A DNA stretch of 34,660 bases from a virus, in the IMG/VR virus record IMGVR_UViG_3300046689_000283, positions 1 through 34,660 of that record; one strand, 5' to 3'. Under the pieces are notes generated by a model. It saw only the letters and a list, made by a program, of their open reading frames with translations. It was not told the DNA's origin and made no database searches. The first letter of the stretch is position 1. Each line of letters starts with the position of its first letter. Shown here piece after piece: positions 1 through 6,656 of the stretch. Made by a program: the position numbers and the translations under genes.

Positions 1-514
1 GCTACTGACATGACATGAGGGAGACATGGAAGTCATGGGAGGTCTTCAACACCTACGGTGTTGCCCTCACATAGGGTTCGGCGACCTACCCCTAAAGGGG
101 GTAGACATGGGGATGGGGTTAGAGACCCCGCTTCCGGTCGGTGGCTGAACTCAGTTCCTTAGAACTGAGTGACACGTGACCTCCAGTTCCTTGGAACTGG
201 ATGCACCTGCGCATAGACCTATGGACCTTGGTCCATAGGTCGCCGTGACTGTCAGCCCCATCACCGAATGGCCATTGACCTATAGCCTTGGCCCTTAGGC
301 CAATGGCTATAGGTGGGGGATAGTGAGAGCAACAACTTCGTTGTTGCTCACACCGTGCGCCCATACATACACAGACCTCGGTCTGTGTATGTACTCCGCG
401 CCGAGGCCAGAAACTCCGCTGACGCTCAATCCCCACCCCCACCACCTTTGGTGACAGCGAAGTGTGTGTGTGGAATGCTGCCCCTCTAGAACGTGAGGCC
501 CAGTGATGCGTAAC
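1..514. other. Gene-free left region filled with hairpins
   Basis: I see no credible coding gene here. The open frames that cross it run straight through perfect inverted repeats and have no ribosome binding site. Positions 1-46 repeat short GACATG/CATGA words. Positions 47-393 hold the hairpin array described separately. Positions 394-514 hold only a short CACC/GGTG hairpin near 443-453 and a TG-rich run near 463-471. The region lies immediately downstream of the leftward operon that ends at 515. If the molecule is circular or concatemeric it would also face the end of the rightward late operon, that is, a convergent intergenic zone. No U-tract typical of a simple intrinsic terminator follows any of the stems. 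Confidence 0.75.
47..393. repeat. Tandem array of at least eight hairpins
   Basis: Stems read directly from the sequence: 47-53/57-63 (7 bp); 86-92/98-104 (7 bp); 115-119/125-129 (5 bp); 149-157/162-170 (9 bp, loop CTTA); 182-190/193-201 (9 bp, CCTTGG centre); 216-227/230-241 (12 bp, CCTTGG centre); 278-293/298-314 (16 bp with one bulged T at 304, loop CTTA); 327-336/340-349 (10 bp, loop TTC); 364-377/380-393 (14 bp, CCTCGG centre). The cores at 152-167 and 184-199 differ by one base, in the loop. The stems at 216-241 and 278-314 share ACCTAT/ATAGGT ends but differ inside by paired, compensatory changes. This suggests selection on base pairing. Possible roles are a bidirectional terminator cluster, a structured non-coding RNA, or a replication or packaging site. 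Confidence 0.8.
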
Positions 515-901
515 TCAGGGGTTACCGACCACCTCGACCCTCAGGTAGAACCGTGTCTCGCCAGCGACCACGTCGTAGAGCGCCTCGATGTCCACCCCGT
601 GTGAGCGCAACCACACGACGATTGGTCCCACATCCCAGCCAGCGTTCAGTTCGTACTCCTCCTCGCTCTCTCCCAGTGCCCAGCACTCCCTCCAACTCCG
701 TCCGGTCTCCAGACTCCCAGCGAGGAAGCGATAGAGCAGCACAGCCTGAGGACGCCGCTTGGCGTCGTACTCCTCCTGCGCCTTGCTCCCACGACTCCTG
801 ACCGGCGCACTCTGCGTAGCCGGACGTTCTGGCGGCTGGATGCTGAACGTGCCACCCGGTGCGACGGCGAACACCAGCGGGCTGTCGTCATCCACCCTCA
901 C
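515..901 (-). CDS. Small winged-helix-like hypothetical protein
   Basis: This 128-aa protein is the last gene of the leftward operon. The start is GTG at 901, chosen because a strong GAGGAGGTGA ribosome binding site abuts it. That site lies inside the last codons of the upstream gene, and the two genes overlap by 14 nt, so translation is probably coupled. The N-terminal 50 residues are polar and probably disordered. Residues about 54-123 read like a compact helix-turn-helix or winged helix: a hydrophobic helix (LLYRFL), a second helix (SWRECWAL), then WDVGPIVVWLRSHGVDIEAL and a beta hairpin ending in RFYLRVEV. This pattern resembles small phage HTH proteins that end in an LRxxGxxI...Y-L wing. 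The DNA-binding role is an inference from the pattern. A regulator of the replication operon is plausible. Confidence 0.45.
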   Translation of the reverse strand: MRVDDDSPLVFAVAPGGTFSIQPPERPATQSAPVRSRGSKAQEEYDAKRRPQAVLLYRFLAGSLETGRSWRECWALGESEEEYELNAGWDVGPIVVWLRSHGVDIEALYDVVAGETRFYLRVEVVGNP

Positions 902-1481
902 TCACCTCCTCGATACAGCGAGCGCAGAACCGCGCTCCCTGACTGCCCGGACCAAGCACGAACTCCTCACAGCGTCGAGCAGCCTCGATTGGCCTGACCG
1001 GTCCTCGACAGCGGTACATCACCAAGATGGTCTTGCACGGGCACAGCACGTGGACTTCTACGTCGAACACGCGCTTGACCATCGTCGTCCCACTGAGGTG
1101 ACCAGCAGAGAGATGACGCTGGAGTTGCTCGTGCGTGAACACCGGTGTGTGCAGCGTGGCCAGTGCCCACAGGGAGTCTTCGAGGTCACGCTCTAACTGG
1201 CTCTTCGACATGTGACCCGCTTCGTCCCACGAGATGCCCGTTACCTGTCTGCCCTGAACTTGATTGAGGGGCACACCCATCAGCGTGGCTGCCCGCCTCA
1301 ATGGTCCGCCTGTCGGGACCACTGGACTGTTCTTGACGAGGTCGCGTACCTGCGCCATCGCACCCTCGCTCAGGGTGATGCTGGTGGGCGGTGGGGTGCC
1401 TCTGGCCTGTGCCGCTTGGATGGCTTCGATGGCCTGTTCGATGGGTGTCTTGGGCTTCGGGATGGGGGGCACCAGTCTCAC
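888..1481 (-). CDS. Hypothetical protein with C-terminal cysteine cluster
   Basis: This 197-aa protein is not recognised. The start is GTG at 1481; an internal GTG three codons later is an alternative, and the ribosome binding site (CTGGA) is weak for both. The N-terminus is proline-rich with an alanine-rich helix (residues 12-27). The middle holds a PLNQVQGRQVTGISWDEAGHMS stretch, split here as PLNQVQGRQV then TGISWDEAGHMS. The C-terminal third has CPC, a lone C about 10 residues later, a further C, and CARC near the end. That spacing could form a zinc ribbon. It sits between the primase-helicase gene and the winged-helix gene, so a replication accessory role is possible but unproven. Its start codon region lies inside the TGAGAC repeat array, so its expression may be controlled through those repeats. 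Confidence 0.6.
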   Translation of the reverse strand: MRLVPPIPKPKTPIEQAIEAIQAAQARGTPPPTSITLSEGAMAQVRDLVKNSPVVPTGGPLRRAATLMGVPLNQVQGRQVTGISWDEAGHMSKSQLERDLEDSLWALATLHTPVFTHEQLQRHLSAGHLSGTTMVKRVFDVEVHVLCPCKTILVMYRCRGPVRPIEAARRCEEFVLGPGSQGARFCARCIEEVSEGG

Positions 1482-1590
1482 TCCAGTCTCACGTGCAGAG
1501 TCTCACGTAGTCTCACGTCAGTCTCACTCATTTCGTGCAGAGTCTCAGTCCAGTCTCACACCGGTCTCAGAGCCAGTCTCATCAGTCTCA
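1475..1590. repeat. Iteron-like TGAGAC (GTCTCA) repeat array
   Basis: Ten copies of GTCTCA (TGAGAC on the minus strand) begin at 1475, 1486, 1500, 1510, 1521, 1542, 1553, 1564, 1576 and 1585. The steps are 11, 14, 10, 11, 21, 11, 11, 12 and 9 bp, so most copies lie on the same face of the helix. A 14-bp word, CGTGCAGAGTCTCA, occurs at 1492-1505 and again at 1534-1547, exactly 42 bp apart. Three more copies in the opposite orientation occur at 1614, 1620 and 1647, beyond a CCCCCC-GTA-GGGGGG hairpin at 1594-1608. The array covers the end of the primase-helicase gene, the 63-bp gap and the start of the next gene. Such phased short repeats suit a cooperative DNA-binding protein: replication iterons or an operator cluster. 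Confidence 0.75.
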
Positions 1591-3506
1591 CCACCCCCCG
1601 TAGGGGGGTTGGGTGAGACTGAGACTGGCGGCTCCCCCAGAACCAATGAGACTCTGGGTGGGACAGCAGACCGGCCAAGGTCCGTCAGGACGATGACCCC
1701 GAACTCATCCCTGACGATGAGACCGGCCTCGTCCATCTGCTTCAGGTGCCGGAACATCGTCGCCCTGCTGGGGACGGGCAACTCGTTGGCCGCGAGGTAG
1801 CCCGTCACCTGCTCCCACGTCGTGCGCCCCGCAGCGATGGCCCCGAGGATGGTCGCGTGTTCCTCGCGGGCCACCACCGTCGCTGGCAGCCGCTTGGCGT
1901 CCACCCGCGCCCAGCGGTCGGGGGCGTCGGGGGTCTCGCGCTTCAGGGTCAGGTCGCTGCGCGTGACGCGCTTGCGCACCCTGAACAGGACCACGTCATC
2001 GTCATCGGTCTCCGACACCAAGAGCAGCACGTCCGCGCTCCGCGTCCACTGCCCCATGACATCGGTGATGGTCCGCTCCAGCGCCTTGCCCACCGTCTTG
2101 CCGTCACGTGGCGGCTTCACCAAGTGGACGACCAGCACGATGGCGCAGTCGTGCTTCTCCTTCATCGCCTTCAGGAAGGCGATGACCCGCTTGAAGTCCT
2201 TGCCGTGTTCCTCGCCCACCATCGCGCCAGCCGTGTCGAGGATGACCAACTGTGGGGCGTACAGGGTCAGCAACTTGTCGAACACCGACTGGTCAACGAG
2301 CGACTCCAAGTTGAGACCGCTGTAGTGGACCCGGTGGTACAGCGCCATGTGGGGGTCGCGCTTCAGGTCGAGTGAGGCCAACATCGCCTCCTCCCGCACG
2401 AACTCCTCGCGCTCCCCGTTCTCCTCGTCAAAGAGCAGGACATCCCCCGCCCTGCCCATCGGGTAGGTGTCGAACAGGGCACCGTGCCCACACGCATAGC
2501 GGATGCCCAACTCCAAGCGCATGTTGGATTTCCCCACACCCTCGGTGCTGGCAAGGACCACCAACTGCCTCGGGCGGATGAGGTCCACCACCATCCAGTC
2601 GTCGATGTCCTTGGGGGCGACTGCGCTGATGGCGTCGATGACCGTGGGGAAATCTTCGAGGCGCTCCTCTGCTTCCTCCTCGACCTGTTCCGGTGAGGGC
2701 AACAGCCTCAGGGGGTCGGCAGGGAACTTCGTCTCGACATCGCCGATGGCCCGCTCGACCTCCTCCTGCGTCTTGGGTGAGGGCAACTGAGCGTTCAGCG
2801 CCATCACCGCGTTGAGCAGTGCCTCGCCTGTGAGCCCGCCACCCCTGAGCGTCCGTGCCCGGTCGCGCAGGTAGTCGTGGCGGGAACCCTCGGTGATGCT
2901 GCTGGGGTCGGGCGGACCACCGACCGTGATGCTACTGACCGAGGCGAGCCGCTGCTTCGGGAAGCCCTCGGCCACCCAGCGGTCGGGCAGGGGCTGGATG
3001 CCGCCCTTGCCGTTGAGCAGCCCGTAGGTCACACCGCTGGCATGGAGTGAGCCCGGTCCCAGCGTGTAGCCCTTGGCCTTCTGGCTGCGGGTGACGAACC
3101 CGAACAGCCGCTTGCCGATGAGGTCCGCTGGCACCCGGTAGAAGTAGTGGTAGCCGTTGGCGGTGACGACCGTCAGGGTCGCGGGCAGCGGACCGTACTG
3201 GTGCTGCAGTTCATCCCACCGCTGCTTGCCCTCGCCGTCCACATCCACCGCGACCACATCGACTGGCGCGACCAGTCCGTAGTTCGGGGTGCCGGGGTTC
3301 TGGAGGAAGGTGCGCACCTTGGCGATGTCGTCGGTCGCGTCGAGGAACCCGTGGACAGACGCGGGGTGCTTGCCCTTCTGGTCGCAGCCTGCGCCCTTGG
3401 GGCAGCGGCACGCGCCGGTGTCGGTGACGCCCCACACGGGGAACGCCTTGAACCCTTGGGACAGGAACCACTCAGCAGCCTTTGCTGCTGGGATGGGGTC
3501 GGACAT
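1545..3506 (-). CDS. Bifunctional primase-polymerase / RepA-like helicase
   Basis: This 653-aa protein probably primes and unwinds DNA for phage replication. The N-terminal 180 residues match the PrimPol (AEP) fold used by bifunctional DNA primase/polymerases: a CxC-x5-C then GKHP zinc-type segment (C33, C35, C41, H47), the catalytic DVDG (88-91), a YHYFY segment (119-123) and GPGSLHASG (150-158). Residues about 215-265 resemble the helical PriCT linker. Residues about 290-520 form a RecA/RepA-like ATPase with Walker A STEGVGKS (about 318-325) and Walker B LVILDTAG (about 418-425). Residues about 555-625 look like a winged helix (TTWEQVTGYL ... RATMFRHLKQMDEAGLIV). The start is ATG at 3506 with GAGG 8-11 nt upstream. 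The last residues, rich in E, T and G, are encoded by the TGAGAC repeats, so the tail may be a by-product of a DNA site. Confidence 0.85.
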   Translation of the reverse strand: MSDPIPAAKAAEWFLSQGFKAFPVWGVTDTGACRCPKGAGCDQKGKHPASVHGFLDATDDIAKVRTFLQNPGTPNYGLVAPVDVVAVDVDGEGKQRWDELQHQYGPLPATLTVVTANGYHYFYRVPADLIGKRLFGFVTRSQKAKGYTLGPGSLHASGVTYGLLNGKGGIQPLPDRWVAEGFPKQRLASVSSITVGGPPDPSSITEGSRHDYLRDRARTLRGGGLTGEALLNAVMALNAQLPSPKTQEEVERAIGDVETKFPADPLRLLPSPEQVEEEAEERLEDFPTVIDAISAVAPKDIDDWMVVDLIRPRQLVVLASTEGVGKSNMRLELGIRYACGHGALFDTYPMGRAGDVLLFDEENGEREEFVREEAMLASLDLKRDPHMALYHRVHYSGLNLESLVDQSVFDKLLTLYAPQLVILDTAGAMVGEEHGKDFKRVIAFLKAMKEKHDCAIVLVVHLVKPPRDGKTVGKALERTITDVMGQWTRSADVLLLVSETDDDDVVLFRVRKRVTRSDLTLKRETPDAPDRWARVDAKRLPATVVAREEHATILGAIAAGRTTWEQVTGYLAANELPVPSRATMFRHLKQMDEAGLIVRDEFGVIVLTDLGRSAVPPRVSLVLGEPPVSVSPNPPTGGGETDETGSETGVRLD

Positions 3507-3562
3507 GACTGGCCTCGATGACGAGCGGGGTGGGCCGTGGACGGACGGACGACAAGGGGTTG

Positions 3563-3590
3563 ACTATACTCCGGTGCGGTATGATGTGCA
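3563..3590 (-). promoter_or_regulatory. Candidate leftward promoter of the primase operon
   Basis: On the minus strand a TGCACA box (3585-3590) is followed after 16 bp by TATAGT (3563-3568). Transcription would begin about 45-50 nt before the primase start codon at 3506. The -10 matches sigma70/SigA consensus at 5 of 6 positions and the -35 at 4 of 6. It overlaps a rightward TTGACT box, so the two directions may compete. This is assigned by eye only. Confidence 0.35.
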
Positions 3591-3628
3591 TGTCCTCCGA
3601 GCGCAGGCTGTGGTAGGGCGATAAGGCG

Positions 3629-3680
3629 CGAAGCCCCCTGATGGTGTTGTTCCCCCCGCAACACTTGACAGGGGGTTTCG
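3629..3680 (+). promoter_or_regulatory. Two-tier hairpin upstream of SSB-like gene
   Basis: The outer stem pairs CGAAGCCCCCTG (3629-3640) with CAGGGGGTTTCG (3669-3680): 12 pairs including one G-U. The inner stem pairs GTGTTG (3644-3649) with CAACAC (3659-3664) around the loop TTCCCCCCG. It lies 71 bp before the ATG of the SSB-like gene and downstream of the first rightward promoter-like unit. It could therefore be a leader structure (attenuator or mRNA stabiliser) or a double-stranded protein-binding site. No U-run follows it, so a plain intrinsic terminator is less likely. Confidence 0.5.
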
Positions 3681-3751
3681 TGTATCATTCATCTGCGCAC
3701 GAGCGAGGGCATGAGCCAACCGCCACCGCGCAGGAGCAGGAGTCGTTCCCC

Positions 3752-4291
3752 ATGACCTTCAGCATCACCGTCGGTTCGGGTGTCCCCGACGACCAGTTGC
3801 CACCCGGCAACTACCCCGCCTCGCTGACCTCCGTCGTGGAGCGCACCATCGAGGTGAAGGGCGAGTCCCGCGACGTGTTCGAGTGGACGTTCGCCGTCCC
3901 CACCGTGAACGACGATGGTAGCCCCGGCGACCCCATCAGCGTCTCGGGCCTGTCGTCCCAGATGACCGGGCCGAAGTCGAAGACTGCGGCCTTCCTCGTC
4001 GCCCTTCTCGGACCCAGCGCGGTCCAGCCCGGTGCGACGTTCACCATGAACGACCTCATCGGCAAGACCTGCCTCATCCAGACGGACCTCAATGACTCGG
4101 GCTACGCCAAGGTCATCGGGGCCACGCCCACCCCCGTCTCCGCCACTCCCACTCGCCCGACCAATCGGGCCGCTGCGGGCGAGGCTCCGACGGCGAGTCC
4201 CGCTAGCGCCCCGGAGGTTGTGAGCCCGAGGAAGGCTTCGGCGGCACCCGTCGCCGTTGCCGATGACCCCGACGCGGACCTCCCCTTCTGA
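3752..4291 (+). CDS. SSB-like single-stranded DNA-binding protein
   Basis: This 179-aa protein starts at ATG 3752, not at the upstream ATG 3641, because an AGGAG lies 10 nt before 3752 while 3641 falls inside a hairpin without a ribosome binding site. Residues 1-125 are beta-rich (FSITVGS, YPASLTSVVERTIEV, DVFEWTFAVPT, LIGKTCLIQTDL, YAKVIGATPT), the pattern expected of an OB-fold of the phage DUF669/gp2.5-like kind. Residues about 126-170 are a Pro/Ala/Thr linker. The protein ends DDPDADLPF, which copies the acidic amphipathic tip of bacterial SSB (DDDIPF) that recruits replication and repair partners. It is divergently transcribed from the primase-helicase, with which it would share the replication fork. 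OB-fold membership is inferred; the tail motif is seen directly. Confidence 0.65.
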   Translation: MTFSITVGSGVPDDQLPPGNYPASLTSVVERTIEVKGESRDVFEWTFAVPTVNDDGSPGDPISVSGLSSQMTGPKSKTAAFLVALLGPSAVQPGATFTMNDLIGKTCLIQTDLNDSGYAKVIGATPTPVSATPTRPTNRAAAGEAPTASPASAPEVVSPRKASAAPVAVADDPDADLPF

Positions 4292-4308
4292 GCGGAGCCG
4301 AATGAAGC

Positions 4309-4416
4309 GAGGGTAGTTGCGGACCGAGGGGGGCTCGCACTACTCTCAAAGCGTTCCCTAGGGATGGGGAAAGCAACGAACGCCCCGGCTTCCTGCGAAG
4401 GCAGTCGGGGCGTTCG
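4309..4416. promoter_or_regulatory. Structured gap upstream of terminase genes
   Basis: The 140-bp gap between the SSB-like gene and the small terminase candidate holds three structures. The first is an imperfect 12-pair stem, 4309-4321 with 4336-4347 and one bulge. The second is the palindrome TCCCTAGGGA (4355-4364). The third is a perfect 11-bp stem, CGAACGCCCCG (4377-4387) with CGGGGCGTTCG (4406-4416), enclosing a small inner CTTC/GAAG hairpin. The last could end the early transcript (an actinobacterial-style terminator without a U-run). Location just before the terminase also allows a pac or cos recognition site. The two roles cannot be separated by sequence alone. Confidence 0.5.
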
Positions 4417-4431
4417 TGTACCCTGCGGGGC

Positions 4432-4974
4432 GTGGTCGAGTTCATCGAGATAGGCGAGGACGACCTCCCCGTCGCGCCCGTCACACCGCCTGTTCGCCCG
4501 ACGCCGATGGCTGCGTCTTCTCCGCAGGTGCATCGCGTCGGGCGACCCCGGACAGCCGACGGCTGGGCAGCCCGAGCGTCCCGTCAGAACCGCAACGACC
4601 AGCGTGCCATCGCTCGCGGTGACCCCATCAAGGTCGCTGACCCCGCGACTGCTCCCGACATCGTCCCCGAGGATGTCATCGCCGACACTGATGACCTCGC
4701 TGCGACCGTCGTTCGTCGCACGATGAAGCAGATGGCCGCTGGGAAACTCCAACCCACACTCCGCGATGGCCTGACGGCCCAGCAACTGCTCGACCGACGC
4801 GCTGAGAAGGCCGCTGACCGCTCGTTCATGCTCAACTTGGCGGCTGCGCTGGCCGGTGGTGGGTCCCGAACGCCCATCAAGTACCTGCCGAACCCCCAAG
4901 ACGTGGACCCGGACATCATCGAGGGCTCCTACAGCGAGGAGAACCTCGCCCCTGACCACCTGCGACAGGGCTGA
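4432..4974 (+). CDS. Putative terminase small subunit
   Basis: This 180-aa protein ends in a TGATG overlap with the large terminase gene, the usual place for the DNA-recognising small subunit of the packaging motor. The N-terminal 45 residues are Pro/Ala/Arg-rich, likely disordered and perhaps DNA-contacting (VGRPRTADGWAARASRQNR). Residues about 85-150 are helical: an acidic stretch, then VVRRTMKQMAAGK, LTAQQLLDRRAEKAADRS and FMLNLAAALAGGG. This resembles the oligomerisation helices of actinophage small terminases. The C-terminus (PDIIEGSYSEENL) is acidic and could contact the large subunit. The start GTG 4432 lacks a clear ribosome binding site; ATG 4507 is an alternative but has none either. 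The call rests mostly on context. Confidence 0.5.
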   Translation: MVEFIEIGEDDLPVAPVTPPVRPTPMAASSPQVHRVGRPRTADGWAARASRQNRNDQRAIARGDPIKVADPATAPDIVPEDVIADTDDLAATVVRRTMKQMAAGKLQPTLRDGLTAQQLLDRRAEKAADRSFMLNLAAALAGGGSRTPIKYLPNPQDVDPDIIEGSYSEENLAPDHLRQG

Positions 4975-6653
4975 TGCCCCCACCGAGGACCCCAGAGAGC
5001 AAGCACGGGTCCCGCCAGCGGGCAGATGCCAGCAAAGAGGCGGCGTTTGACCCCACTGCCCTCGTGTCGGGGGCGTTCGCGCACGATATTGCCCGTGGTC
5101 GGTGGGACATCGAGTTCTTCGCCGCCCGTTTCTTGGGTGTGACCCTCCATCCGGGGCAGATTGAGTTCGCGCACGCCGTCCTGATGCGCGACCTGACCGG
5201 ATGGCGACCCCGTTACTTCGACATCGCCCTCGCGGCGGGTAATCGTGCGGGGAAAACCCTCATCGAGACGATTTGCCACTTCCATTCGACGTTCTACAAG
5301 TTGGGATTGCCCCCACCGAGGCTGTCTTCGCGCTCATCACTGGCGAAATGGACCGCCCAAGCCTACGAGTGGTACCACTTGGCCATCGCGCAGGAGACCT
5401 CGGAGTTGGCGTACATCGAGTTGCGCCGTCTGCTCCAAGGCAACCACGAAGCGCAGAAGAACGGCTGTCCGCTGACCCAAGAGTTGGGGCCACAGGTGGT
5501 CGAGATGGACAAGAAGTACCGTTCCGAGTACCTGTGGGCGCAGATACACCCCGTGTTCGGCGGTGGGACCATCCACTACCGGACGACCGGCGAGAAGGCC
5601 ATCGGCTCGCTGGGCAAGGACATGAACGGGATTTCCTACGACGAATGCGGGTTCGACCCCAACTTCGAGTTCGTCGTCAACGAAGTTCTCCACATGCGAC
5701 GGTTGAGTACCGGTGGACAACTCTGGCTGGTGGGCACCGCGACCGAAGGTCTCACCGCATTCGCCGATGCGTGGTACGAAGGCGACCCCACCGCACCTGA
5801 CCGCAAGCAGGACAAGATGTCCCTTCGGATGTCTACTCGCCAGAACGTGGGCTTTGGCATCGACGAAGCCGTCTTTGACAGACTGGTGTCACAGATGCCG
5901 GTCGAGTTGGTCCCACAGAACATCGACGGCGAGTTCCTCGAAGGGAAGAGTTCGTTCTTCGCCCAGAGCGCAGTGGACGCGGCGTTCGTCGAGGGCTACC
6001 CACTGGCCATCGCGGCGTTGCCCTCACATCGCTACGTGCAGGGCGTGGACCCCGCGCTCACCTTCGACTCCACGTGGTCCATCGTCTTGGATGTCACCAA
6101 CCACGACCACGTCTTCGGGGTCAACGCGCAGCACCAGACCGGGCGGACCACGGGACCGGTCATCGCCGCGCTCGTCACCAACCAGCACATGGCCTACACA
6201 GGGAAGGGCGTGTCATGCATGACGGGCGTAGACACCACTGGGTTCGGCGGGGCGCTGTTCCGCGACTCCTTGCCCATCCCCATCCGCAGCGTCGAGTTCG
6301 GTGGTACGCGGGGGAAGAAACTGAAGTTGCTCATCGACCTGAAGCGGGCGCTGGAGACCTCGAAGGTGAAGTTCCCGAGGGAGGGACCGTGGCTGACCCT
6401 GCGCCGCCAACTCCTTGGCTACCGTCTGGACGACAAGAAACTCCAGACTGACGCGGTCATGGCCCTCGCCGTCGCATGGTCGATGGTGAAGTTCGTCCCG
6501 GCCAACGGGGTGCGCTCTGCGCCGTTCGACTACTTCGGGGCTTCGCCCCGTGGTGTACAGTCCCGTGTCAGTAGCGGGCCACCCACCGCAGCGTTCGGGT
6601 CTCGGGTCGCCACCTACTCCTCCGTCACCGACATGGAACGTCGCCGAGGGTAG
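4974..6653 (+). CDS. Terminase large subunit
   Basis: This 559-aa ATP-driven packaging motor and headful/cos nuclease is of normal length for the family. The ATPase shows Walker A AAGNRAGKT (residues 87-95) and Walker B ISYDE (220-224, D223 and E224). A QxxWL-V-TATE segment (about 249-258) follows as the coupling region. The C-terminal RNase H-like nuclease shows GVDPALTFDST (357-367) with acidic D359 and D365, a second acidic site near GVDTTG (418-423), and DAVMALAVAW (493-502), the typical third acidic motif. The N-terminal 40 residues are basic and polar. ATG 4974 overlaps the previous stop by one base, giving translational coupling with the small subunit candidate. All expected catalytic positions appear present. 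Confidence 0.93.
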   Translation: MPPPRTPESKHGSRQRADASKEAAFDPTALVSGAFAHDIARGRWDIEFFAARFLGVTLHPGQIEFAHAVLMRDLTGWRPRYFDIALAAGNRAGKTLIETICHFHSTFYKLGLPPPRLSSRSSLAKWTAQAYEWYHLAIAQETSELAYIELRRLLQGNHEAQKNGCPLTQELGPQVVEMDKKYRSEYLWAQIHPVFGGGTIHYRTTGEKAIGSLGKDMNGISYDECGFDPNFEFVVNEVLHMRRLSTGGQLWLVGTATEGLTAFADAWYEGDPTAPDRKQDKMSLRMSTRQNVGFGIDEAVFDRLVSQMPVELVPQNIDGEFLEGKSSFFAQSAVDAAFVEGYPLAIAALPSHRYVQGVDPALTFDSTWSIVLDVTNHDHVFGVNAQHQTGRTTGPVIAALVTNQHMAYTGKGVSCMTGVDTTGFGGALFRDSLPIPIRSVEFGGTRGKKLKLLIDLKRALETSKVKFPREGPWLTLRRQLLGYRLDDKKLQTDAVMALAVAWSMVKFVPANGVRSAPFDYFGASPRGVQSRVSSGPPTAAFGSRVATYSSVTDMERRRG

Positions 6654-6656
6654 GTC

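Larger units (their letters stand above)
3560..3688 (+). promoter_or_regulatory. Two rightward promoter-like units with short spacers
   Basis: Two similar units face the SSB-like gene: TTGACT (3560-3565) with TATGAT (3580-3585), a 14-bp spacer, and TTGACA (3665-3670) with TATCAT (3683-3688), a 12-bp spacer. The hexamers are close to SigA consensus, but the spacers are shorter than the usual 16-18 bp. They may be phage-specific or regulated promoters, or chance matches. The second unit overlaps the 3' arm of the hairpin at 3629-3680. Confidence 0.25.

Noticed and set aside
119-445. Minus-strand open frame of 108 aa
   Set aside because: It is read entirely through perfect inverted repeats, has no ribosome binding site and a low-complexity product.
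1475-1590. CRISPR array
   Set aside because: Repeats are only 6-14 bp with 4-8 bp gaps, which is far from repeat-spacer size, and no cas gene is near.
3641-3751. Upstream start for the SSB-like gene
   Set aside because: ATG 3641 sits inside the hairpin, lacks a ribosome binding site, and the added residues look like random translation.
4292-4431. tRNA gene
   Set aside because: The folded stems lack the T-loop (GGTTCRANYCC), anticodon arm and CCA-end geometry.
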